Of a stretch of DNA of 64,000 bases, positions 45,972-57,536 are shown piece after piece; position 1 is the first letter of the stretch, and every line of letters starts with the position of its first letter. The stretch is from the NCBI GenBank assembly GCA_905182375.1, contig CAJJBF010000005.1, forward strand, positions 1 through 64,000, written 5' to 3'. The position numbers and the translations under genes are program-made. Origin of the DNA: Flammeovirgaceae bacterium UBA4465 (GTDB lineage: Bacteria > Bacteroidota > Bacteroidia > Cytophagales > Cyclobacteriaceae). Under the pieces are notes generated by a model that worked only from the letters and a program-made list of their open reading frames with translations, was not told the DNA's origin and made no database searches.

Positions 45972-46011
45972 GTCTTCACAAAGTGATTTTAGCGGTCAAC
46001 TTTGCGAAGAC
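45972..46011 (-). terminator. Long stem-loop between amt and porin
   Basis: A 13-bp stem GTCTTCACAAAGT/ACTTTGCGAAGAC with one mismatch and a 14-base loop. It directly follows the amt stop. Its T8 tract is on the other strand, so for amt it is more likely an mRNA-stabilising or attenuating hairpin than a full terminator. Confidence 0.6.
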
Positions 46012-46021
46012 TTTTTTTTAA

Positions 46022-47341
46022 TTATTCTACTGTAATGGTATAACCTCTGATACCATGCTCGTGACTATCAAGACCTTCTTCTTCATGCTCTTTAGAAACT
46101 CGGATACCTGTCGTCATTTTCAAAACGGTGAAGATGATAAAGGCCACAGGAAAAGCGACTGCTCCTACGATTCCTACAGATGTCAATTGCGTCATAAAAG
46201 AGTGATCCCCGTTGGTGGAAAAGATACCCACAGCAAGTGTGCCCCAGATGCCACATGTCAAGTGTACTGAGATGGCACCTACGACATCGTCTAATTTTAG
46301 TTTATCTAATCCGACTGCTGAGAAAACGACCAAAACACCTGCGACGAGACCCACAATAATGGATGACCCGGGGTTGATTACATCTGCACCAGCAGTAATC
46401 CCCACTAAACCTGCAAGAATTCCATTGAGGACCATACCTAAGTCCATTCTTTTGAAGACAAAATAACTTGTCACAAAACCACCGATCCCTCCAGCACAAG
46501 CGGCAAGACAAGTAGTAACCAAAACAAAAGAAGTCAGTGCTGGGTCAGCTGAAAGTACAGATCCACCATTGAAGCCAAACCATCCTAACCATAATAAAAA
46601 GACGCCAATAACCGCCAAAGGCACACTAGAACCTGGTTTATCGATTACTTTACCATCTACATATTTCCCTAATCTAGGTCCCAATACAATGACACCCGCC
46701 AAGGCGCCCCATCCACCTACAGAGTGAACCAGCGTTGAACCTGCAAAATCATAAAAGCCCATCATATCAAGAGCGCCTCCGCCCCATTTCCAACTACCGA
46801 TGAGAGGATATACAATACCTACAAAAATTACGGTAAATATTAAATAAGATGACAATTTGATTCTTTCAGCTACCGCACCTGAAACAATCGTGGCTGCGGT
46901 TGCTGCAAACATTCCTTGAAATAAAAAGTCTGTCCAATAAGTATAACCTGCTCCCGCGTAACCCGCTGAAACATCTGCTTTCTCAGGCGAACCCCAAAAC
47001 ATAGACCAACCTGCGGAGTCAAAGGCGAACCACCCTGAGCTTCCTTCTGCAAATCCCGGGTACATCAAGAAAAAACCAAGACCAGCATAAGACAATAGAC
47101 CTATGATAGGTGTTAATGTGTTTTTAAATAAAATATTAACGGTATTTTTGGCTTGGCCAAACCCTGCCTCTACTCCTGCAAATCCGAGGTGCATGATAAA
47201 AACCAAAGCGGTAGCTAACATCATCCAAATATTATTGGCAGTGAGCAAATTTGCCTCAATGGCAGCAGCGGCGGCCGCGTCAGCTCCTCCACCATCTTGT
47301 AATGCGTCAAAAAAAGTTAAGATTGTTGTTTCGTTTTTCAT
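46022..47341 (-). CDS. amt: Ammonium transporter
   Basis: A 439-residue Amt-family channel. About eleven membrane segments are visible. Conserved residues: FAGVEAGFGQAKN, DFAGSTLVHSVGGWGALAG (first pore His), VHLTCGIWGTLAVG (second pore His) and GWFGFNGGS. The cytosolic tail ends EEGLDSHEHGIRGYTI. An N-terminal stretch with many alanines (DGGGADAAAAAAIEANLLTA) sits in the periplasm. Amt is normally regulated by a PII protein; no glnB/glnK gene is in this window, although it usually accompanies amt. Confidence 0.95.
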   Translation of the reverse strand: MKNETTILTFFDALQDGGGADAAAAAAIEANLLTANNIWMMLATALVFIMHLGFAGVEAGFGQAKNTVNILFKNTLTPIIGLLSYAGLGFFLMYPGFAEGSSGWFAFDSAGWSMFWGSPEKADVSAGYAGAGYTYWTDFLFQGMFAATAATIVSGAVAERIKLSSYLIFTVIFVGIVYPLIGSWKWGGGALDMMGFYDFAGSTLVHSVGGWGALAGVIVLGPRLGKYVDGKVIDKPGSSVPLAVIGVFLLWLGWFGFNGGSVLSADPALTSFVLVTTCLAACAGGIGGFVTSYFVFKRMDLGMVLNGILAGLVGITAGADVINPGSSIIVGLVAGVLVVFSAVGLDKLKLDDVVGAISVHLTCGIWGTLAVGIFSTNGDHSFMTQLTSVGIVGAVAFPVAFIIFTVLKMTTGIRVSKEHEEEGLDSHEHGIRGYTITVE

Positions 47342-47914
47342 ACTTTGTTGTGTTTTAGATTTATAATTTCTATCGAGTTAGGTTATTTACAGGGCGAATG
47401 TTATATTATTTTCGATGAAATAGAAGAGATAGGCTATTTTTTTACCCTATTTAGATAAAATTTACATTAATTTTAAAAAATGTGGTTATTTTTAAAATGT
47501 CATTATCGACATACCTCTCAAAGAATCATAACAAGAAGTATCATGACTCTTTTTTATCCCTATAACTACTAAAACTATCTAATTTTAACTTTTGAGACTA
47601 GTTAACAAATTTTCATAATATATGTACCGTACAGTATATGATAAGCAATCCGTAAATATTAAAAATATAATAGCTATTCAGTGGAATGAGTATCTATTAT
47701 CTGTTTTCGAGGTATTTGAGAATTGCTTCAGATCCAGCCATCTATAATTGTAGAAGATCAAGCGTTTCACGGGGTAAGTGAGATAATAGAAAATCAAAGT
47801 AATTAATAACGCAATAGCTACATTGGATGATCAACCTTTATTTCAAGGCCATAGCTTTACTTACCAATCACGCCAGCACTGCTTAATACTAATCGATTTA
47901 ACCTTTAGGAGGTT
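47342..47914. other. Intergenic region with an operator-like palindrome
   Basis: About 570 bases, AT-rich, presumably the amt promoter region. No coding frame. Around 47617-47640 lies ATATATGTACCGTACAGTAT, an imperfect inverted repeat centred on GTACCGTAC. I do not see a sigma-54 (GG-N10-GC) site. Confidence 0.5.
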
Positions 47915-49133
47915 TCAGGAATAAGCATTGATTCCAGTTATGTCTGCACCCAAAATCAATAAATGAATATCATGCGTACCCTCATAAGTAACGACAGATT
48001 CAAGATTCATCATATGTCGCATCATGGGAAATTCACCCGTAATACCCATGCCCCCATGTATTTGTCGTGCTTCTCTAGCTACATTCAAGGCTACTTCAAC
48101 ACTATTTCTTTTTGCCATAGATATTTGAGGCGTAGTCGCCTTACCTTGCTCCATCAACAATCCTAATTTCCAATTAAGTAATTGGGCTTTGGTTATTTCT
48201 GTTAACATTTCTGCCAATTTTTTCTGAATTAACTGAAACGATCCTATCGGCTTCCCAAATTGAATTCGTTCTTTGCTATATCTAAGAGCGGTATCGTAAC
48301 AATCCATAGCCGCTCCGATCGCTCCCCAAGCAATTCCATACCTGCACTGTCGAGACATTGCATGGGGGCGCCCAAACCTGTTTTCCCTTGCAATTAAATT
48401 TTCTTTAGGAACCTTGACATCATTAAACAGTTAATGAGTGCAGGATGCCCGCAATGACCATTTCCCATGGGTTTCCGGCGTAGTAAACCCCTCCATCCCT
48501 CGTTCTACAATTAGACCATGAATTCTACCCTTTTCATCTTTTGCCCAAACGAACGGCAATATCCGCATGAGGTGCGTTGGAAATCCACATTTTGGCTCCA
48601 TTCAACAAATAATGATCTCCTTTATCTTCAAAACTTGTCTCCATCCCAGACGGGTTCGAGCCATGGTTGGGTTCTGTCAAACCAAAGCACCCTAACATTT
48701 CACCTGAAGCTAGTTTGGGTAAAAACTTCTGCTTCTGCTCCTCAGAGCCATAAGTATAAATAGGATACATCACCAAAGAACCTTGAACTGATGCGGTGGA
48801 TCGCATTCCCGAATCACCTCGTTCGATCTCTTGCATGATGAGCCCATAAGAGATGTAGTCCAGTCCTCCCCCACCATATTGCAGTGGAAAGGTGGGACCA
48901 AAAGCTCCAATCATTCCAAACTTTGACACAATCTCGTTTGGGAAGTGATTTTTCTCTGCCCAAACTTCAATAAAAGGGGTAATTTCTTTTTTGACAAAGT
49001 CTCTAATAGAAGCCCGAATCATCAAATGCTCTTCACTCAGTAGGTCGTCAAGCTGATAATAATCTGGAGACTCAAAATGATCCTGATGATTACTTGCCAT
49101 TTGATGGCTCGGAGAAGATGAAGTTTTGGACAT
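47915..49133 (-). pseudogene. Glutaryl-CoA dehydrogenase-like acyl-CoA dehydrogenase (broken)
   Basis: Two large open pieces (49133-48534, 48358-47915) and translated sequence between them give a full acyl-CoA dehydrogenase of about 405 residues. TEPNHGSNPSGMET is the glutaryl-CoA dehydrogenase form of the FAD/substrate loop. The catalytic Glu is in VTYEGTHDIH. Lesions: an extra base near 48550, an in-frame TAA at 48431-48433 (CAT TAA CTG where GAA would fit), and two further frame changes near 48395 and 48341. Restoring them gives GKTGLGAPMQCLDSA next to RYGIAWGAIGAA. Four lesions is more than in most genes here, so real decay is possible. The pathway would be lysine/tryptophan degradation. 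Confidence 0.78.
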
Positions 49134-49241
49134 TTGGTTAACTTTGTTTCGACATTAAATTATAATTCAAATTTACTTTGCAATGCATTCACTTAATCCT
49201 TTTTATGAAAAAATATTTTATTAGATTTTATCATTTTAATC

Positions 49242-51002
49242 GTGGATAAAAATTATTATTTCCTCTTTTTTCCTCTTTCTGGTCTCCCATATGTCAGGGA
49301 CAATTATTACTTCAAAAAAACTATTTTGACGAACAAAATCGAAGAATTGAAAGTATCATAAGCATTTCCGTTAATGACTCCACATTGGAAGGGCCTTACC
49401 TTGCTTATTATCCAAATGGACATAAAAAAATCGAAGGGTTTTATCATTTAAATCATGCAGATAGCCTTTGGACCTATTATCACGACAATAATTATGAAAA
49501 AGCCGTTGGCTATTTTATGAATAATAAGCAACATGGACTTTGGCAATATTATGACAGCTCAGGGATCAAACAACGAGAAGTTACCTTCAATAATGGGCTG
49601 AAGAGCGGTATTTATAAAGATTATTATTCAGTGAAGAAAAAATAAAATCATCAGGGGAATTGTTAAATAGCAAAAAAGTAGGTCTTTGGAAAGAGTATAA
49701 TCAAGAGGGACTTCTAAATAATACCAAATGGATTCAGAATGATACCGTCGTAGTACAGCGCTACTTTTATTCCAATGGGAATATAAAACGTCAAGGAACA
49801 AAAATAAATAGGATGTCAGCTCGGTCAATGGACTTATTTTTTTGAAAATGGTCAAGTGGCCAGCTGATGGTTTTTATAAAGACAATACGAAAGAGGGCAC
49901 TTGGGTTTATTGGAATGAGAATGGTGTAAAAAAGGCTGAAGGAAATTATACGTTTGGAAAGAAACAAGGCTATTGGGAATTTTTTGATGAAAATGGCATC
50001 CTCAAAAGTTCAGGAGATTTCTCAAATGACCTTGGTAATATAAAAGCTTTCAACACTGCCGGCAATATTCAATCTCAAGGAAGTCTTTTAAACGGTAAAA
50101 AATGGGGTGATTGGATTTACTTTGATAATGATGGAGAAATAATTGGTAAGGCCATTTTTGAAAATGGATTAGGTGTCTATAAAGGTTTTTATCCCGATGG
50201 TTCTTTACATACAACCGGTACCTTGGAAAACGATAAGAAAATTGGGGAATGGATTATCTATGATAAAAAAGGAAATTTGCAAGGTAAGTACACCCCTTTC
50301 TACGAAAATTCATCAGAAATCCAACCTCAAACGGACCTCAACCAAATCATCAATCCAAACTTAAAAGCACAAAATCCTGATTTTTTTTATAAGCCCAATT
50401 TAAATAGATACTTTAATAAAAGGAACCAAGAATACAGGGGATTGATTCTCACCTCAGGTCTTCTCAATCCTCTATTCAATCAAATATCTATGGGTATAGA
50501 ATTGTATTTTCAAGAACGATTGGGTTATGAAATCCTTTATAGTTATTATCGTGATCCCATCTTCAAAAAATTCTCAGATATCGATGATTATAAGCCATAT
50601 AAATATGGTCATAATCTCATGTTTAAGCAAAAATTCTATCAAAAAGACAGTGATTTGGGTATGGCTTATTTTGGACATCAAATTTCTTTGATGCTGCACA
50701 AACATCAATTAAATGGGCTAGATCAAACAGTACTTCCCTTTCAACCCCTATTCATCCAAAGTCGTGAAATATCTCTCGAATATGGTATCTATATTGGATA
50801 TAAATGGATGAAAAAATCAGATGGGAAAGGTTTTGTCTTAGATGCTTTTACTGGGGTAAATATAGGCATGACAAAATGGAAAGGATTGTATAGTGAAAAT
50901 ATCAAATACGATGATTATTTTAACGATGTAAAGCTAGAATCTTCTCTTCTCTCTTTTAACTTGGGTATCATGATCGGTTTTTCGACAAAAAGTATAAAAT
51001 GA
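49242..51002 (+). pseudogene. MORN/YwqK-repeat protein with outer-membrane-like C-terminus (broken)
   Basis: Merging three frames gives about 580 residues. The first codon appears as ATA where ATG would start a signal peptide (KIIISSFFLFLVSHMSGQ). An extra G at 49297-49299 breaks the frame. Then come about nine MORN_2/YwqK repeats (LEGPYLAYYPNGHKKIEGFY, KQHGLWQYYDSSGIKQREV, KEGTWVYWNENGVKKAEGNY, KQGYWEFFDENGILKSSGDF). Further shifts occur near 49640, 49810 and 49865. The C-terminal 230 residues (YRGLILTSGLLNPLFNQIS... GIYIGYKWM) look like outer-membrane beta-strands. The role is unknown; YwqK repeats are found in toxin-antidote and surface proteins. Confidence 0.65.
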
Positions 51003-51376
51003 AAATACACAAAAAAACGCTCATCATTGGGGCTTCAACGAATCCATCAAGATATGGAAATATAGCTGCCCTCAGGCTCCATGAAGCTGGCAAATCATTT
51101 ATCCCTGTTGGGATAAAGCCAGGACTCATTGCTGGAAGAAAAATAGAAGATCTCAGTGCCCTTAAAAAATATGATGACATCGATACCGTGACCCTTTATC
51201 TCAACCCAAAAAATCAATTAGCCTATGAAGATTATATCCTTTCAATGAAACCTAAAAGAATCATCTTTAATCCTGGAACGGAAAACCCTAAGTTCATGGA
51301 TCGTGCCCAAAACGAAGGCATAGAGGTTTTGCAAGCCTGTACCTTAGTTATGTTAGCTTCGAACACCTACGATTAA
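50999..51376 (+). CDS. CoA-binding protein (CoA_binding_2, YccU-like)
   Basis: A 125-residue Rossmann-fold protein. TLIIGASTNPSRYGNIAALR is the dinucleotide/CoA loop and IIFNPGTENPKFM the second conserved segment. Proteins of this family bind CoA; function is unknown. It starts in the MORN stop (ATGA overlap). Confidence 0.88.
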   Translation: MKIHKKTLIIGASTNPSRYGNIAALRLHEAGKSFIPVGIKPGLIAGRKIEDLSALKKYDDIDTVTLYLNPKNQLAYEDYILSMKPKRIIFNPGTENPKFMDRAQNEGIEVLQACTLVMLASNTYD

Positions 51377-51494
51377 TTAACGGGATAAGCCTGTTCCTCT
51401 ATCCACAGCTGATCCCATTCTAAGATTTTTTTTTAGATCCCAATCTTTATTCCGATAATCAAAATTTTCTCATGATAATAAGACTATTTTTAAT

Positions 51495-51502
51495 TACTTT
51501 TG
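51495..51502 (+). promoter_or_regulatory. -7 element of gyrB
   Basis: TACTTTTG is an exact TAnnTTTG match ending 18 bases before the gyrB ATG at 51521. It supports that ATG over the TTG at 51500. Confidence 0.5.
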
Positions 51503-51520
51503 TCTGTAGAAATTATTTGT

Positions 51521-53480
<1,960 letters not shown>

Positions 53481-53518
53481 AAGCCTCTATTTTGGGTTCT
53501 TTGTATTTATCTTAACGT

Positions 53519-55342
53519 ATGATTAAAACTTTATTACGCCTAATTGTAGCCCTACCTTTGGTAGGTCTCTCTCAACAGACCTATTGGCAGCAAGCGGTGG
53601 ATTACAAAATGGAAATAGAAGTTGATGTAGAAAGACATCAATTTACTGGGTCTCAAATACTGCGCTACACTAATAACAGTCCAGATACACTTCATAAAGT
53701 TTATTACCACCTTTATTTTAATGCATTTCAGCCCGATGGCATGATGGATGTGCGGAGTAGATCCATAGAAGACCCCGATGATAGAGTCATGGATCGAATT
53801 TCAAAATTGAAGGATGATGAAATTGGATATCATATGATAGAAAACCTCTCACAAGAAGGTACCGCCGTCTCATTCAACATAGAATACACCGTGCTAGAAG
53901 TTCAACTGGCCCATCCCATCTTACCTGGATCCACAACGAAATTGAACATGAACTTCAAATCACAAATCCCTGTTCAAATACGCAGGTCAGGTAGAGATAA
54001 TCTAGAAGGAATTTCTTATTCTATGGCCCAGTGGTATCCCAAAATAGCCGAATATGATACGCGAGGATGGCACGCAGACCCCTATGTAGCCAGAGAGTTT
54101 TATGCACCCTGGGGTCGATTTGATGTTTCCATCACTATAGATAAAAATTATATCGTCGCTGCCTCCGGAGTATTAGAGAACAATAATGAAATAGGATATG
54201 GTTATCAAGATAATCTCTTGATTGACCAAAAGCACAAAGGTAAAAAACTCACTTGGCATTTTTTCAATGAACAAGCGCACGACTTTATGTGGGCTGCAGA
54301 TCCTGATTATATTCATCAAATAGCACAAGTCCCCAACGGACCCAAATTGCATTTTTTTTATCAGCAAGGCCAAGCCACAAGGGATTGGAAAAAGTTGCCA
54401 GAAATACTCATATCAGCCTTTCAGTACATGAATACCCATTTTGGAACATATCCCTTTAGCGATTTCTATGTAATCCAAGGAGGAGATGGAGGTATGGAAT
54501 ACCCGATGTCGACGCTCATCACCGGTCACAGAGATTTGTTAAGTCTTGTGGGCGTAACGGTTCATGAGGCTTTGCATAGTTGGTATCAAGGGGTATTAGC
54601 TACCAACGAAAGTTATTATCATTGGATGGATGAAGGTTACACCAGCTATGCGAGTAGTCTTACCATGGACCATTTGATGGGAGCCGACAACAACCGATCC
54701 AATACTAGCAATTATACTAATTATTTCAGTTTGGTATCTAGTGGCAAAGAAGAGCCCATGTCCACTCATGCAGATTATTTTGAAACTAACTTTGCTTACA
54801 AAAGAGCCGCCTATTCAAAGGGTGCGGTAAGTCTGGCCCAGTTGGGCTATGTTGTAGGTAATTCATGCCTTGAAGACATTCTATTGACCTATTTCGATCA
54901 ATGGAAATTCAAACACCCAAATATGCATGATTTCATCAAAGTAGCTGAAAAAACTTCGTCGATAGAGTTAGACTGGTACTATGACTATTGGGTCCACTCA
55001 ATCAAAACAATTGATTATGCCATTCAATCGGTACAGTCACTTGGAGCATCTACCCATATTCAACTCAAAAGAATAGACCCCATGCCCATGCCCATTGACC
55101 TAGTAGTTACTTTAAAAAATGGGACCAAAAAATCTTATTATATCCCATTAGGTATCATGCGAGGTACTAAAAAATCAGAAACTGCCATGGCGCGTCAAAT
55201 AACGAAAGACTGGCATTGGACCCACTCCACCTATGATTTAATAATAAAGCTCAATTTGAATGATATAAAATCGATAGAAATAGACCCAAGTCAAAGAATG
55301 GCCGATGTTAATCGATCCAATAACAACTATTCAATGAATTAA
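53519..55342 (+). CDS. M1-family zinc metallopeptidase
   Basis: 607 residues with a signal peptide (MIKTLLRLIVALPLVGLSQ). The exopeptidase motif is GGDGGMEYPMSTLITG (GxMEN-like: here GGMEYP). The zinc motif is VTVHEALHSWYQG (HExxH), with the third ligand Glu in WMDEGYTSYAS 18 residues later. The N-terminal domain is a saddle-like sheet (VERHQFTGSQILRYTNNSPD). The C-terminal ERAP-like domain is short. M1 peptidases remove N-terminal residues; this one is probably periplasmic or secreted. It is 38 bases from gyrB. Confidence 0.9.
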   Translation: MIKTLLRLIVALPLVGLSQQTYWQQAVDYKMEIEVDVERHQFTGSQILRYTNNSPDTLHKVYYHLYFNAFQPDGMMDVRSRSIEDPDDRVMDRISKLKDDEIGYHMIENLSQEGTAVSFNIEYTVLEVQLAHPILPGSTTKLNMNFKSQIPVQIRRSGRDNLEGISYSMAQWYPKIAEYDTRGWHADPYVAREFYAPWGRFDVSITIDKNYIVAASGVLENNNEIGYGYQDNLLIDQKHKGKKLTWHFFNEQAHDFMWAADPDYIHQIAQVPNGPKLHFFYQQGQATRDWKKLPEILISAFQYMNTHFGTYPFSDFYVIQGGDGGMEYPMSTLITGHRDLLSLVGVTVHEALHSWYQGVLATNESYYHWMDEGYTSYASSLTMDHLMGADNNRSNTSNYTNYFSLVSSGKEEPMSTHADYFETNFAYKRAAYSKGAVSLAQLGYVVGNSCLEDILLTYFDQWKFKHPNMHDFIKVAEKTSSIELDWYYDYWVHSIKTIDYAIQSVQSLGASTHIQLKRIDPMPMPIDLVVTLKNGTKKSYYIPLGIMRGTKKSETAMARQITKDWHWTHSTYDLIIKLNLNDIKSIEIDPSQRMADVNRSNNNYSMN

Positions 55343-55347
55343 TGACT

Positions 55348-56415
55348 CTAAGGTATCTGAGCTTTCAGAGAGATTACCCGAGTTGAATTCAAGGGGTCAT
55401 TGGTAAATAGAGTTATGTTTTTAAACTGACGTCCTTTTCTATTGAGCGGATCGAATTTAATCATCAAAATCGTACTGTCTCCTCCGGGAATATTCTCTTT
55501 TTTTAAATCCCAATCAACACACTCACAATTAGATTTTATCGTCCTGATGTTGAGTACATCAACTCCTCCATTGTACAAACTTAGTGTATGAAATTTGGGG
55601 TGATCAGCTGATGATTTACCAAAATCTATATTTTCATCAGATAATTCCAGTTTAGGATAATTCACTGAATCCCCCCTAGATGCTGATCTAACTTCAAAAT
55701 ATTCTTCAATCGTAGCTACCACACTGATTTGCTTTAGGGGCATCTCGAAATCTGTCGTTATTATATCTAAGCCATCTCTAAAAAAACCCAAATCTGCTCT
55801 ACGAACAGGATCATAATTTAAAAGAAGGGTCCCTATAGATTTGGGAGGCAAGGTATCGGGCATTATCCTCAATTGAATGAAGTCTGGGATCCTAGATGAA
55901 TCCATCAAAAAGGTCATCACACTGTCTGAATTATTATAAATTTTGAATTCTTTTTCAACTCTCTTATGATGCCATATAGAACCCATATTAAATAGTTTGT
56001 AAGGCAAAAAAAGATTTCCATAATGAGCTGGAAATATTGATATTATATCTTTTACACTATTGATGACATAACCAGTAATTTGTAAAGCAGTACTGATGTT
56101 CTCACCGCTAACCACGTGAATGAGCTTATGAAAAGCACCTGATCTATTTGACGCATTAAAGCTTATGGTGATTGAATCAGATGTATTTGGAGCTATTTTT
56201 TCTCGACTATAAGCCGTCACCACGCAATCGCAGGAAGCCTTTACTGAGGTGATCCCAACACTATCTATGCCCTGATTTAAAAAGGTAAAAGTATGGCTAA
56301 CCTCTTCATTTTCAATGAGGTCTCCGAAACGATGAACTGTTTCCTGAAATCTAATACTTGACTGACCATAGCCAAAAAATGAAAGAAATATAAAAACGAT
56401 AGAAAGATGCCTCAT
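55348..56415 (-). CDS. Secreted protein with DUF1573 repeats
   Basis: A 355-residue protein with a signal peptide (MRHLSIVFIFLSFFGYGQ). It holds at least two clear DUF1573 domains, with the conserved Cys pairs in VKASCDCVV near residue 65 and IKSNCECVDWDL near 300. A divergent middle domain (MPDTLPPKSIGTLLLNYDP) seems to be a third. The role is unknown. It is convergent with the M1 peptidase and divergent from trpS. Confidence 0.88.
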   Translation of the reverse strand: MRHLSIVFIFLSFFGYGQSSIRFQETVHRFGDLIENEEVSHTFTFLNQGIDSVGITSVKASCDCVVTAYSREKIAPNTSDSITISFNASNRSGAFHKLIHVVSGENISTALQITGYVINSVKDIISIFPAHYGNLFLPYKLFNMGSIWHHKRVEKEFKIYNNSDSVMTFLMDSSRIPDFIQLRIMPDTLPPKSIGTLLLNYDPVRRADLGFFRDGLDIITTDFEMPLKQISVVATIEEYFEVRSASRGDSVNYPKLELSDENIDFGKSSADHPKFHTLSLYNGGVDVLNIRTIKSNCECVDWDLKKENIPGGDSTILMIKFDPLNRKGRQFKNITLFTNDPLNSTRVISLKAQIP

Positions 56416-56464
56416 GATATCTTCGCAATATTACGCGAAAACTTACAATTTTAGTCGTTAATAA

Positions 56465-56494
56465 TTGATTTCTCAACTAGGAATTATAGGTTTG
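56465..56494 (+). promoter_or_regulatory. Promoter of trpS
   Basis: TTG (56465-56467), exactly 19 bases, then TAGGTTTG (56487-56494). It is the best full match to the Bacteroidota consensus in the window. The ATG at 56510 is 15 bases downstream. Confidence 0.65.
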
Positions 56495-56509
56495 TATGAA
56501 AAAAGAAAA

Positions 56510-57478
56510 ATGGCCAGAATATTAACCGGAATCCAGAGTTCTGGAAAACCACATTTAGGTAATCTATTGGGTGCCATACTCCCTGCCATTGCACTCAGCA
56601 AGAAAGAGCGAAACGACTCCTATTTTTTTATTGCCGACCTTCATTCGCTCACCACTATCAAAGATCCTGAATTGCGAAAGGAAAATGTAAGATCAGTAGC
56701 TGCTGCATGGATCGCTTGTGGTTTTGATATTGAAAAAAATACGTTTTACCGCCAGTCAAAAGTACCCGAAGTTTGTGAATTGGCTTGGATTCTTAATTGC
56801 TTTACGCCTTTTCCTATGTTGGCCAATGCCCACTCTTTCAAAGATAAATCTGATAAGCTCAGTGATGTGAATGCGGGTTTGTTTGTTTATCCTGTCCTCA
56901 TGGCTGCAGATATTTTATTATATGATGCTGATATTGTTCCGGTAGGTAAAGATCAAAAGCAGCATTTAGAAATGACCCGCGACTTAGGCCTTACGTTCAA
57001 TCGGAAATTTGGTGATACTTTTGTTATTCCGGAACCTCAGATCAGTAATCAAATGGAGATCGTTCCTGGGATTGATGGTAAAAAAATGAGTAAATCTTAT
57101 GGAAATATCCTTGATATTTTTCAAACTGATAAAAAACTCAGAAAAAACATCATGAGCATTCAAACGGACAGTTTAGCCCTAGAAGCGCCCAAAAATCCTA
57201 CTGCCTGCAATGTCTTTAAACTCTATGAATTACTTGGATCTGATGAGGAAATTGAAGCCTTGCGCAAGTCTTATTTAGGTGGTAATTATGGTTATGGCCA
57301 TGCCAAGCAAGAATTATTTGAACTTATTCTCAAAAAATTTGATAAAGAAAGAAGTACTTATGATAAACTCATGTCTGATCCTAAATCATTAGAGAATATG
57401 CTGTGTGAAGGCGAAGCAAAGGCCTCTAAAATCGCCCAATCCGTGTTGGCTCGAGTAAAGGATAAAATAGGTTTTTAA
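56510..57478 (+). CDS. trpS: Tryptophanyl-tRNA synthetase
   Basis: A 322-residue class I synthetase that charges tRNA-Trp. ATP-binding signatures are SSGKPHLGNLLGA (HIGH form HLGN) and DGKKMSKSYGN (KMSKS). DADIVPVGKDQKQHLEMTRDL is the tryptophan-pocket region. The open frame extends to a TTG at 56465. I use the ATG at 56510 because the MARILTGIQSSGKPHLG N-terminus is canonical and the promoter lies across the longer frame. Confidence 0.94.
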   Translation: MARILTGIQSSGKPHLGNLLGAILPAIALSKKERNDSYFFIADLHSLTTIKDPELRKENVRSVAAAWIACGFDIEKNTFYRQSKVPEVCELAWILNCFTPFPMLANAHSFKDKSDKLSDVNAGLFVYPVLMAADILLYDADIVPVGKDQKQHLEMTRDLGLTFNRKFGDTFVIPEPQISNQMEIVPGIDGKKMSKSYGNILDIFQTDKKLRKNIMSIQTDSLALEAPKNPTACNVFKLYELLGSDEEIEALRKSYLGGNYGYGHAKQELFELILKKFDKERSTYDKLMSDPKSLENMLCEGEAKASKIAQSVLARVKDKIGF

Positions 57479-57536
57479 TAAATAAGAGCTGATCTGATCC
57501 TTTTTAAAACTCGTTACTTTAATAAAAATAGTATAA

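Noticed and set aside
48431..48433. Stop codon reassignment (TAA as an amino acid)
   Set aside because: TAA is used as the normal stop of many genes in the window (for example coaD, hemL, guaA, pgi); a substitution or an error is far more likely.
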